Positions 50,138-61,611 of a stretch of 64,000 nucleotides of DNA are shown piece after piece. The DNA comes from Paramecium tetraurelia (lineage: Eukaryota > Ciliophora > Oligohymenophorea > Peniculida > Parameciidae), in assembly GCF_000165425.1 (NCBI RefSeq), contig NW_001799621.1, positions 305,784-369,783 on the forward strand, written 5' to 3'. A model generated the notes under the pieces. That model worked only from the letters and a program-made list of their open reading frames with translations, did no database searches and was not told the origin of the DNA. Every line of letters begins with the position of its first letter. Within the stretch, counting starts at the first letter, position 1. The translations under genes were made by a program, and so were the position numbers.

Positions 50138-51149
50138 ATGTCAAACGTAACAAGATCCCAAAGAAACCAATTTCTTATTGATTTTTTATCAGGAGGATTA
50201 TCTGGAGCGATTGCAAAAACATCATGTGCCCCAATAGAAAGAGTTAAATTATTAATGCAAACTGCAAGCATGAATACAAAACTCACCAAACCCTATGCAG
50301 GGATAACAGATTGTTTTTTAAGATGTGTAAGAGAAGATGGAACTCTTTCCCTATGGAGAGGCAATGGAGTAAACGTACTAAGATATTTTCCAACTTAAGC
50401 CTTGAATTTCTCATTTAAAGATTTCTTTGCAAAGTTTTTAAAGAAGAATAGTAATTGTATAGCAAAATATTTAATTAATTTAGCGGAGCATTCATCTCAG
50501 CTTTTCTATAATATTTTATCGGGAGGATTGGCTGGAACATGCAGCACTTCAATTGTTTACCCTTTGGATTTGGCTAGAACCAGGTTAGGAGTTGATTTAG
50601 GAAGAACAAAGAGTGAGAGGTAGTTTTAAGGTTTAGTTGATTGCCTAACAAAAGTAATAATTCGCTGTTATATTTAGATTTACAAATCAGATGGTATAAA
50701 GGGCTGGTATTAAGGAATTGGTATTTGCTTTGTTGGAATCTTTATTTATAGAGGCTTATATTTTGGAATTTATGACACTGGAAGAGATAGGTTTTTCTAA
50801 AGTAATATTTTGTCTTATTTCAGATGGAGATGCAAAGTCTTTGATTATGAAATTTTTTTATGCACAATGTGTTGTCATCTTTTCTGAAACAATTAGGTAT
50901 TACATAACATGAATTTTAAGTTATCCAACAGACACTTTAAAAAGAAAATTGATGATGTAAACTGCAGGAGTTTAAAGAAAATATAAAAATGCTTTTGATT
51001 GTTTTAATTAGATTTTAAAAACAGAAGGATTCAGAGGTTTAATGAAAGGAAATGCTTCCAATATGGCAAGAGCAATTGGAAGCTCTCTCTGCTTAGTTTT
51101 ATATGATGAAATGAAGCGAGTAACAACAACCAATTAATAGAGATAATGA
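50138..51149 (+). CDS. Mitochondrial ADP/ATP carrier-like protein
   Basis: Introns 50451-50483 (33 nt), 50654-50677, 50802-50823 and 50897-50920 leave 909 nt, 302 residues, the usual carrier length. Three carrier modules are present: [13 protein letters not shown] with [19 protein letters not shown], then [16 protein letters not shown] with [20 protein letters not shown], then [15 protein letters not shown] with [18 protein letters not shown]. Motif Px[DE]xx[KR] is intact in modules 1-3. The ADP/ATP hallmark RRRMMM is RKLMM-like here (KRKLMM), so nucleotide specificity is less certain. The 33-nt intron is the longest called and keeps frame if retained. Inner mitochondrial membrane location is inferred from the family. 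Confidence 0.85.
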
Positions 51150-51532
51150 TGATGTGTATAATCAAAGAATCCATTAATTTTAACTATTTATTCTCATACA
51201 ATTAATATTTAAAAAACATGTGCATTTTTGATATTGTAATAAATTTGATGAATTTCAATACTTTAAGTTCTACCTAGGCTTTAAAAAACATGAGATGAAC
51301 TTTGAAAATGATTGCAAAAAGTCCTCCTTTAATGAAAAGAACAAGTTGAAGTTGCAATCACAGAATAAAGAAAATGCAAATGATTTTGATAAAGTAAAGT
51401 TAATTACAATAATGGTTCAAAGACCTAATTCTTAAGAAACATATTTTTATTTGAGAAGCTATCATGATTAGGTTAATTATAATTATAATGAGGATTTATA
51501 CTTTGATATTATTTTTAATAAATTATTAACTT
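51150..51532 (+). other. Spacer with a coding-like stretch (possible 5' exon)
   Basis: From an ATG at 51295 a TGA-free frame reads NDCKKSSFNEKNKLKLQ and YFYLRSYHDQ. A 19-nt GT...TAG segment (51536-51554) would splice it in frame onto the following MORN gene. Equally it may be an independent small gene or a relic. Confidence 0.3.
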
Positions 51533-52634
51533 ATGTATAGACAAACATATTAGTATCCATCTAGAGCCTATCCTTAACAAGTTTTTGGATACTTATAGCC
51601 ATAATATTAACATCAAGTGCCATAATTATATCCATAAACCATATATTAACCTTATTACGGAATCTAGATACCCGCAGCTCCTAAATATCCTTAACCATCA
51701 ATTGCTAATTAGAATTTATAATCACCTTAAAAAAATTTTTAAAGCCCTTCTAGAGGCTTTGTATCACCTTCAAGAACCAATTTAATGTAATCATAATAAA
51801 ATTCTCAATCACAACAAAACCCTATCCTATAATCGCCATCTAGAACTGGCTATTATACATATGAATAAGTAATGGAAAAAATTAAAAATGCTCATTCATA
51901 TCAATAACAGTAGCAGAATTAATAGTGCATACCTTAATCTAGATAATAACAAGAAAATAATTATGGTATTCATAATAAAATGTATTATAGTAGAATCTAA
52001 TCAATAGAAACAAGTACCAAATTAATAACTCATGCCCAAACAAGGCTTAGTTGACAATAAATAAAATATTGGAAAAGAAATTAAAAAATTTGAACCGAAA
52101 TAGACCTAAGAAGATAAAATAAAACCAGAATAAAAATAACAAAATGATGAAGAATTAGAAGGTATTTGTAATAACAAATATTAGAATTGGCATTATAGTA
52201 TGAAGATGGCTATATTTATAGAGGTCAAGGTTATCCTCCATAAACTAGATAAGGATTTGGCATGCTTACAGATAATGAAGGTAGAGAAGTTTATGCTGGC
52301 TATTGGAAATAGAATGTTTATGATGGATAGGGGAGGCTATAGAATTTATAAGTTGAAGAAATTGATGGTGCTTTTGATTGCAATAACATGACAACTATTG
52401 GAAATGGATGGTCATCGTATGAGGGTAAGGCATAAAATTCTGATATTCTTAGGCTAATTCGTCGGAGGCAAAATGTAAGGTTAAGGAATGATTGTCTTGT
52501 CTAATGGAGAAAAATATGTAGGATAGTTTGATGATGGTATGATTCATGGGGATGGTGAATTTACAACTTATCAAAACGAAGTTATAAAAGGTAATTGGGA
52601 TCAAGGATATTTGGTACAAATGACTGAAGAATGA
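51533..52634 (+). CDS. MORN-repeat protein with P/Y/Q-rich N-terminus
   Basis: ATG 51533 (or an upstream exon). Introns 51966-51990, 52162-52184 and 52425-52452 (25, 23 and 28 nt) leave 1026 nt, 341 residues, TGA 52632-52634. Residues 1-200 are rich in P, Y, Q and SPSR motifs. The last 130 residues hold MORN-type units (YEDGYIYRGQGYPPQTRQGFG in part, YVGQFDDGMIHGDGEF, VIKGNWDQGYL). It probably acts at membranes or cortex like other MORN proteins. Confidence 0.75.
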
Positions 52635-53049
52635 ATTATATAAAGTGTATTTTTAAAAAGTCAATTTTTTTTTTAACACATTTACAAGATTAAGAATTTA
52701 TAACAAGCTACATATCTTAATTTTGTTATTAAATAAATTGAGACAATATTATTATTTGTGATACTGACTTAATTAAGACTTGCATTTATTTAAAATTACT
52801 TTAAGATGAATCTAGAATGAAATAAATTTTCCAATTGATGAAACTCTTATTTTAGGATAAATTCCAGTAGTATTCTTTGAATTTGATATTAATTATTTTA
52901 AAGACATTATTAATATTTTATGTAGCCTGTTTTATAAATATAAATTAATGATATTCTCAACTTTTCTTACTCCTTTTAGAGAAATGACTGGCTAAAAATT
53001 TATTGGAATAATTTTTTGTTAGACTTACCATTTGCCTAAATTAATTTAA
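52635..53049. other. Spacer, about 400 bp
   Basis: AT-rich, homopolymer-rich; no frame, RNA gene or repeat recognised. Confidence 0.5.
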
Positions 53050-53960
53050 CTAAGTTTAAAGTAAATTTTTTGTAAGTTATCCATGAATAGATTGCTAAAG
53101 CATAGTGCATAATGTGAGAATTCTAAATGATATTGAATAGTTTCTACCTTGAATGAAAAATTTTTGAGTTGAAATACTTAAATTTTTAGTTTCTTGCTTT
53201 ATCTCAGCCCAAGTATAAAATCTCCTGCACAGCCTCAGAATTTAAACTCTTTTTAGCATTATCCTCTTTCAAAATAATCTATTAATATCAGAGTTTTTTA
53301 TGTATTATTGAACCAATTCATTTTCCAATATTGTTTGCATGATGATTTTTCTCTATTTAACAGCAATCTTGTCCTTCAGATAATGTATATCATCATCCTT
53401 TTTTTGAGCTGAGGCTCAATCATTAAGTAGCCACAGGCCTGGCAGCATTGCATCAATTTCATCTTATCATCGAAAACACTATTTCAAAACAGTAGAAACA
53501 AGCTTCCCTTAAGCCAGTATAAAAACGAAATTTTCCTAATATATTCTATTAAAAATAACATTTAATTGACAATTGCATATTTCAATAACGAAAATAGCCT
53601 TCGAATTGGTAAAATCCTACATTTAAGGTCTAGTGCTTAGCACAACCAGCTCTTGAGGAAAAACTGACAGACATTTCTTTTAAAATATCTAATTTTTCCT
53701 TTACACTAATGTGTTTTTTCTACAGCAATATCTAATTTTTAAGTGTACTGAGTAAAAAAAAATCTTGTTTCTGACCATTCTTTTTTTCATCTTTATAATC
53801 CAATCCAAACCATCAAACTAATTTAACTATGAGATCAATAGAGAGATTTTTTTAAGAAGACATTCCTTAATCTCTTATTGAAAACAGTTCCTTTCTATCT
53901 AAATGCCATAAATTCAATATTAACTACAACTTTTGTGTTATAACAAATAATTAGAGCGCT
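53050..53960 (-). pseudogene. Decayed gene with zinc-knuckle remnants
   Basis: On the minus strand coding-like segments follow each other in order but in changing frames and with in-frame TGA codons: SQKNLSIDLIVKLV, TGA, WFGLDYKDEKKNGQK and STLKNQILLQKKHISVKEKL; GCAKHQTLNVGFYQFEGYF, TGA; then CCQACGYLMIEPQL, a break at a run of seven A, and DDDIHYLKDKIAVKQ and MQTILENELVQQYIKN. At least four disabling changes are visible. The parent family is not recognised. Confidence 0.6.
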
Positions 53961-55779
53961 CAACTTGACTTTTTAAATTGTTAATAATTTCGGAATTTAA
54001 TGAATAAGATCTCTTAAAGAAGGGATTTTAAAATATATTCTTAAAACGTTAAAAGAAAATGAAGTTATTTTGCTTTGCAGAAAGAATAATCAACCAACAA
54101 ATGTAATTCATAAGTTGAATTCATTATTGTATTGCAAATTCGGAGTTACTATAAAATATTTCAAAGTTGATGATAAAATGAAATAAAAGTTGAAATTGAA
54201 AATTCTTTTTTGGGTACTATAAGGCTTAGAGAAATGATAAATGTAATGGTGTCGCTTTATTTTTGGCCTACATTTCTCAATAAAGAGATTAAATCAATAT
54301 TGCGAATAAATATTTTTTATTTCTTAAGTTAATTGGATAAGTTATGAACCATTTCACAAAGTTCTAAAGTCTAATACATTATTTAAAATTGCTTTTTTAA
54401 TAGATAAAATCATTTCAATTGTACTTAATAAATTTAAAATTAATAATTTTTTTTTTTCAAGAAAAATGTTTTTTTTTATTTAATAGAGGACTAAGTCATA
54501 AATCTTAAAGTTACCTCAATAGTTTTATTATATATATTTATATATAGTTTAAAGAGTTAAGATTGATATCTTGTTATAAATGAGAATATATTTTTGAAAT
54601 ATTAATCTTATGATAATGATTGATGATATTTCAACTAAAAAAATTAATCGAAATTCTTTGATTTAGCTCATAATAATTACAATTATCAAAAAATGATAAG
54701 CTAATAACATTTTTTCCATAAAATGTGAAATTCTACTTAAATTAACAAGAAAATTATGTTTTTAAATTTAGAAAGTAATTATGTTGCAGTCACGGGACTC
54801 ATCTTTCGAAAGCGAATTTTTATATCCTTGCCATAATGTAGTTTAGTTTAACTCTAAGATTTATGAAGATTTTTAAACTTCTTAATGAATGAGAAAAAAG
54901 GACAAAAGAGTTTGATTAGTTTGTTCATGGTTTAAGCATTGCTTTTTAATTTCGATGGCACCTATAATTGAAAAATTATTGTGTCATCTAATCTCTTTCC
55001 TTATATATCAGTGTTTTTATTAAAATTCGAAACACCAACAAAGATCAAACTCAATTCTTAATTTTGGAGGATAACATCTTTAATCTTGTAGATGTAGTTG
55101 CTTGAAGAAAAATTCCTAAACGAGAAAATCTTTAAATAAACATTCAAGATGAGAAAGAATTTATAAATTTCTTTATAATGTAATTTAAAATTCAAAAAAT
55201 ATAATGAATAACATTTCTTGGAATAAAGTTATCATTATTAAAATCAGATTTCTTAATTAAATTAAGAAAGACTCTTTTTGAATCATATTTAATTATATCC
55301 TATCGGAACGTTTTTCTTGGGTGGGAAATGCAATTTAGGAAGTCAATCCTTTAAAATTAAAGCAAGAGTTTAAAATTTCATTGGACTCATAATGAATTAA
55401 TTGATATTCAAATTTAGAAAATTATAATTAAAATTAAAATAATGGTGTAATTTTGCGAGGATTGCTAAAAGGAATTATTACGTAGACTAATATAATTAAT
55501 ATTAAGCTTATGCAAGAATTTGTTTTTAATTTATTAGCATTAAGAATCACTTTAGATTAATTTATACTTACAATGCAAAAAGGGTTATTTTAAATTAAAC
55601 AAGAATTTAAAATGAGATTTGGAACTCAAACTAATAAGAAATAAAAGAATTTAGTAAGAAAATAAATATTGATAAATTTCAACTGAGAATTAGGAAAAAT
55701 TCATAAAAATTTTGTACAAAAATGTAATAAAAAGATGTTTAAAACAGTCCCTAATAAGCAGACTATTACTTTTAGAAAG
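53961..55779. other. AT-rich region with degenerate coding pieces upstream of the TPR array
   Basis: 53961-54780 holds nothing I can support. At 54781 (+) MLQSRDSSFESEFLYPCHN opens a short frame ending in TGA. From about 55020 two overlapping frames look coding (QTQFLILEDNIFNLVDVVA before a TGA, then KIPKRENLQINIQDEKEF). From about 54971 one frame without TGA runs to 55779 and ends in a half TPR unit (QQADYYFQKG) at the splice into the array. The 5' structure of the TPR gene is therefore unresolved and partly decayed. Confidence 0.4.
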
Positions 55780-58700
55780 GTAAATTTATACTATATTTTT
55801 TGTAGCAACAACTCTAGAAAAAATGAAAATATTTGGAGAAGCACTGAAATTTTACGATTAAGCTATTCAAACTAACCCTAATTTTTCAGTATATTATTAA
55901 AGCAAAGGTAAATTAGTTATTACATATTTTACAGCAAGAACTCTATCACAAATGAATAGACTTGAAGAAGCTTTGTACAATTATGATTTAGCCATCCTTC
56001 ATAATCCTGAATTACTTGAAAATTACTATTTGAAAGGTAAATAGTAATCATAAAAATTTTAGCCTAAACTTTATAACAAATGAAAAGATTTGGAGAAGCC
56101 TTACAAATTTATGATTCCCTTATTCAGATAAATCCTAATAATTCTTTATTTTTTTAGGGCAAAGGTACATGGTCAATTCAACTATTTTTTTTAGCAAATA
56201 CCCTATTTCTAACCAATAGATTTGAGGAGGCACTGTAAAACTATGATTAAGCAATTCATATAAACCCTGAATATTCAGTATATTATTAAAGCAAAGGTAA
56301 ATTAGTTAATTACATATTTTTTCAGCAAGAACTCTATCACAAATGAATAGATTTGAAGAAGCTTTGTACAATTATGATTTAGCCATCCTTCATAATCCTG
56401 AATTACTTGAAAATTAGTATTTGAAAGGTTAATAGTAATCATAAAAATTTTAGCCTAAACTTTATAACAAATGAAAAGATTTGGAGAAGCCTTACAAATT
56501 TATGATTCCCTTATTCAGATAAATCCTAATAACTCTTTATTTTTTTAGGGCAAAGGTACATGGTCTATTCAACTATTTTATTTTAGCATATACCCTATTT
56601 CGAACCAATAGATTTGAGGAGGCACTGTAAAACTATGATTAAGCAATTCATATAAACCCTGAATATTCAGTATATTATTAAAGCAAAGGTAAATTAGTTA
56701 ATTACATATTTTTTCAGCAAGAACTCTATCACAAATGAATAGATTTGAAGAAGCTTTGTACAATTATGATTTAGCCATCCTTCATAATCCTGAATTACTT
56801 GAAAATTAGTATTTGAAAGGTTAATAGTAATCATAAAAATTTTAGCCTAAACTTTATAACAAATGAAAAGATTTGGAGAAGCCTTACAAATTTATGATTC
56901 CCTTATTCAGATAAATCCTAATAACTCTTTATTTTTTTAGGGCAAAGGTACATGGTCTATTCAACTATTTTATTTAGCATATACCCTATTTCGAACCAAT
57001 AGATTTGAGGAAGCACTGTATAACTATGATTAAGCAATTCATATAAACCCTGAATATTCAGTATATTAAGGAAAAGGTAAAATTGTAAATTCCCTATTAT
57101 ATTCAGCAAGAACTCTACAACAAATGAATAGATTTGAGGAAGCTTTGCAAAATTATGATTTAGCAATTACTAAAAATCCAGAATAGGAAATTAATTACTT
57201 GTATAAAGGTAAATTTTAAGAATCATATTTTGTAGCAGCAACTCTATAGGATATGAGAAGATTTGAGGAAGCTTTGTTAAACTACGATTTAGCAATTAAG
57301 TTAAATCCATTAAAAGCAACCAATTACCATTTGAAAGGTAAGGTGTAAATATATTTTGTAGCAACAGTTCTAGATCTAATGAATAATTATGAAGAAGCAT
57401 TGTATAATATTGATTAAGCAATTAATTTAAACCCTGAATCATCAAAATATTATTCACACAAAGGTAAATTAATAAAAATTGATTATTTTTTCAGGAAGGA
57501 CTCTATCACAAATAAACAGACTTGAAGAAGCTTTGTAAAATTACGATTTTGCAATTATGAGAAACCCTGATAAGCCAGACTAATTTTATTGGAAAGGTAT
57601 ATTAGTAAAGTCCATATTTTTCCAGCTTTAACACTATAAAAAATGAATAGATTTGAAGAAGCCTTATAGTATTTTGATAAAGCAATTCAGATAAATCCTG
57701 AAAATTCCTAATATTATTATAACAAGGGTAATATTATAAAATTAGTTTTGCAGCAAGTACGTTAAATAATTTGAATAGATATAAAGAAGCATTGGAATAA
57801 TTTGAGGTATCAATATCAAAGGACCCTGAAACTTTGCAGTCTATTAAAGGCAAAGGTAAGAAGATCTATATTTTTCAGCATACACTTTACTCAAAATGAA
57901 AAGACTTGAAGAAGCATTAGAGTGTTATTCTTCAATTATTTAAGAAAACTCAGATACTGTCTACCTTAACATTGGTAAATATATATTAGGAAAAGCTTGA
58001 AGCAATGACTTTAATGGAAATGAATAGATTCGAGGAGGCATTAAAATATTATGATTTTGCAATTCAAATAGGCCCTGAAAATTCAGAATGCTACCATTGC
58101 AAGGGTAAGAGAAAAATATAATTTTACAAGCAATAACTTTATTCAAAATGAAAAAATTTGATGAAGCCTTAAATTATTATGATTTGGCTATTTAAAAACA
58201 ACCTCAAAATTCAGTATATTTGCAAGGCAAAGGTATATTTTAACATTAATAATTTTTCCAGCTTATACTCTAAAATAAATGAATAAAATTGAAGAGGCCT
58301 TGTTTTATTTTGATTTAGCAATATAGAGCAACCCCGAATAACCAGGCAGCTTTAATGGCAAAGGTAAATGGTAAAATAAATATTTTGCAGCATATACTCT
58401 ATTAGAAAGGAATTAATTTCAAGAAGCCTTATTTTATTTTGATCAAGCTATTTAGAAAAGCTCTGAATAAACAGATATATATTATTTTGGCAAAGGTAAA
58501 TTTTAAATTCCATATTTTGCAGCAATTACTCTAAAACGGATGAATAAATTCGAGGAAGCATTATGTTATATTGATTTGGCTATTAAGAAAAACCCTGAAA
58601 ATTCAGAATATTATTCTAAAAAAGGTAAATAGTAAAATTCTATAATATACAGCACTTACACTAGCAGATATGCATAGATTTGAGGAAGCATTAGAATACT

Positions 58701-59822
58701 CTTATTTAGCCATTAAGCAAAACCCTGATGATCCAAATTTGTATTAGCATCTAGGTAAATAGTAAATTACATATTTTAACAGCAAGTGTCCTATAAAATG
58801 TAAAAAAATGAGGAGGCGTTTTAGTTTTATAATAAGGCTTTACATAAATACTCTGAAGATCCATTCACTTTATTTTAAAAAGGTAAACAATAAAATTATA
58901 TATTTTGCAGGTAATATTCTAAAAGATATGAATAAATTTGAAGAAGCTTTGTTTTATTTTGATTTAGCAATTTAGAGCAACCCTGAATTACCACACAACT
59001 ATACTTCGAAAGGTAATTAGTGAATTAAATAATTTGCAGCATATACTCTAAAATAAATGAATAAATTTGAAGAGGCTTTGTTTAATTTTGATTTAGCCAT
59101 TTTGAAAGATCCTAAATAACCATCCAATTACTATGGCAAGGGTATTTAGTAAATTAAATATTTTGCAGCAACAATTCTATAAAAAATGAATAAATTTGAA
59201 GAAGCCTTGTGTTATTTTGATTTAGCTATTTAGAAAAATCCTGAAAAATCTCTATATTATAGGGACAAAGGTAAAAGTGAATTATGTATTTTGCAGCAAA
59301 TATTCTAAAATAAATGAATAAACTTGAAGAGGCCTTGTTTTATTTTGATTTAGCTATTTAGAAAAACCCTGAAAACTCAGGCTGTTAAATCGGCAAAGGT
59401 GTGAAATTTCTCTTATTTAGGAAATACCTTAGTAGAACTGAATAGATTGGATGAGGCATTGAATTATTATGATTAAGAAATTCAAAAAAACCCTTATGTT
59501 TCGGATTATTATTTTAACAAAGGTAATCAAAAACATTTAAATAAATTGATAGGTCTGACTTTAAATAAATTGAATAAAAATGGTGAAGCTTTGGAATATT
59601 ATGATAAAGCAATTTAGCTTAACCCCGAAATGTCCAAGTATTATTATTATAAAGGTATTCTAAATATATTTTGAAAAAATTTTAGCCAACTCATTATATT
59701 AAATGGAAAGATTTTAAGAAGCATTGTTATCGTATTTTTTAGCTAACTAGAAAAATTTGAAAGAAATGGAAAAGTAAACCAAATTTGTATTTTAACATAC
59801 CTCCTACTTTTCTGTAATTTGA
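55780..59822 (+). CDS. TPR-array gene, one repeat per exon (31 exons seen; 5' end unresolved)
   Basis: The coordinates begin at the first intron (55780-55805). After it come 31 exons, each coding one 34-residue TPR unit of the form A-TL--M-RFEEAL--YD-AI--NPE-S-YY--KG. Exons start at 55806, 55935, 56063, 56195, 56326, 56454, 56587, 56718, 56846, 56978, 57107, 57236, 57362, 57495, 57626, 57754, 57879, 58003, 58131, 58262, 58391, 58523, 58653, 58783, 58911, 59040, 59169, 59297, 59421, 59553 and 59686. Nearly all internal exons are 102 nt; exceptions are 99 (56978), 96 (57879), 105 (58391) and 100 (58783). Introns are 22-31 nt and all split the same Gly/Ala codon after its first base. TGA at 59820-59822. 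TPR solenoids mediate protein binding; the partner is unknown. Confidence 0.85.
55935..57106 (+). repeat. Three tandem copies of a 391-bp, three-exon TPR unit
   Basis: Copies start at 55935, 56326 and 56718. Each holds three exons and three introns in the same order, with starts 391 or 392 bp apart. Copies 2 and 3 are almost identical including intron bases. Copy 1 differs at a few sites, for example a GTAAAT versus GTTAAT splice donor after its first exon. Confidence 0.9.
58783..58882 (+). other. TPR exon of 100 nt: frame-breaking
   Basis: This exon is two bases short of the usual 102. Inserting two bases in its A-rich start would restore the repeat consensus (NEEAFQFYNKALHKYSEDP follows). 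As written, it puts all downstream exons out of frame unless it is skipped or the sequence is in error. Confidence 0.6.
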
Positions 59823-60179
59823 CATTATAAGTTATTAATATAATTACACTTATATTGTATTGTTGCTAGCCTACCTAGACCTTCCGTCTAGCCAAAGCGA
59901 TATCGCTTGTCCAATCTTTTAGTACATGAGTTAAAAATAATAAAACGATTAAATAAATTCGCAATGACGAACTAATCTTGAATAAAGTCAAGGATAAATG
60001 CATTTAGATGAAAAAGGATTGGTCATTGAATGAAATTATTCGACACCTTGGATCACCTTGAAGAGTATAACCACAGATAGATTTGACACAATAATGTTTT
60101 TAAATATAAAGATAAAACACATCTTTGATAGAAGCAAGCTTTTATAAAAGTAATTTGAATGAGTATGTTTAGAAAATGT
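59823..60179. other. Spacer with two dyad symmetries just after the TPR gene
   Basis: CTAGAC-cttcc-GTCTAG at 59875-59891 can form a 6-bp stem with a 5-nt loop. The 14-bp perfect palindrome AAGCGATATCGCTT lies at 59895-59908. The patch is clearly more GC-rich than its surroundings. The remaining spacer shows nothing. Confidence 0.5.
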
Positions 60180-61130
60180 AGATTATGATAACTCTCAACA
60201 AACAAAGATGTCAATCAATATTTTCTGCAAGATTATTTTCAGCACCAAAACCAAATCAAAGAAGCAATCCTTGAAATTCTGTTTTGTTTAATCTATCAGG
60301 GAAATCCTTGAATAGTTTCTATTTCGTTTTAAATTTAGATTTTGGTGGAGTCTTTTTTCGAAAGATTATAAGTTAAATCTGGAATCCATTCTTGCGGCAT
60401 TTAACATAATTCTAATTGAGCCTCTAGAAATGGTTCTATAGCTATGAATAGCTTTGCTGTGTTAGCATATTAAATCCGATGATAATAATCTGTTGAATGT
60501 GATCTAAATCCCTAGGTTGAGAAAAAGGGTTTATAACTTTAAATAATAAATATAAAAATCAAATAAATGAATTAAATTCATTGTGATTATTAATGCACGC
60601 AATTATAATGTCTGGAGTTATCTAAATCAATGGATTCAAACTGAATAATTTCCACATTCTCATCTTGCGAGATCTGAAAAATGCGTTACAATGCTAGTGC
60701 TGCTAGATGTTTATTCGAATTATCGAATTAACTAAATTAAGTAACGTAAGAATATTAAAATCAATCCTGGTTAGTCATCTACTTCAATAATATTGGCTTT
60801 GATATATCTAGATTAATAAAATGTTGATTTGCAAATGTAATTCAAACTCTTAATAGAGGTTTAGTAAAAACTAGTATCATTCATAAGTAGGATTACTTAT
60901 CTCTCTGCAATTATTTTTATGAATATATCTATCATTATTGCTAAGTCAATACCATCTCTGCTTAGATTGCCGTGCTCTCTTTGAGACTTAATTAATTTTT
61001 CATAGTTCGCTTTTATTCTGGATCAATTATTATCTAGATGTTACAAGTTCATACATACACTAAAATCATAATTGAGAGCAATACCTACACTGCAGAAAAC
61101 ATTATATATAGTTTGTGCATTCTTAGTCTT
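60180..61130 (-). pseudogene. Decayed gene of unknown family
   Basis: Minus-strand coding-like text continues for about 950 bp with changing frames and in-frame TGAs: NAQTIYNVFCSVGIALNYD, TGA, SRIKANYEKLIKSQREHGN, LSRDGIDLAIMIDIFIKII, LIQLIRQFEQTSSSTSI, TGA; later AKLFIAIEPFLEAQLEL, MPQEWIPDLTYNLSKKD, ETIQGFP, a frame change, DRLNKTEFQGLLL, TGA, FGFGAENN. The order suggests one gene that has accumulated indels and stops. Family not recognised. Confidence 0.5.
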
Positions 61131-61611
61131 CAATTGTTTACAATTTTATTTCATATTAGTTATGTATTATTTTAGAATTATGCCTTTAATGTATGAATTG
61201 AAACAAAAAAATAAATTATTATGATATTTGATAAAAAGTTAGAAATCAAGGATTCATCGAGGGACTAGTTTATTTTATGTATAGTATTAAATGAATGAGG
61301 AAATTGTGTTTCTCATAAACTCAAGTTTCTCTTTTTATTAAAGAGGATCTTTAAGATACAGAATAATCCAAAATTATTAAAGGTTAATCCAAGTGAGAAT
61401 ACATTCACGCAAACTTACGCAATTTATTTATGAGTTCAATTAGAAAATTAATTCAACATAAATGAGGTGAAAATATATTAGCACCTAATTAATTATTTCA
61501 ATATTTTACATTGAAATTGTCTATCAAATTGTATTGTATTTATATAAATTAACAATAAATAAAATTTAATTAATTCTTTATATTAATAATTATATATGTT
61601 ATTAATTCTTT
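61131..61611. other. Spacer, about 480 bp
   Basis: AT-rich, no open frame, RNA gene or repeat recognised on either strand. Confidence 0.5.

Noticed and set aside
50451-50483. Treating the 33-nt segment in the carrier as coding
   Set aside because: Keeping it is in frame, but it inserts 11 residues into a loop of fixed length in the carrier family; removal gives 302 residues, the normal size. It is kept as a retention candidate in the findings.
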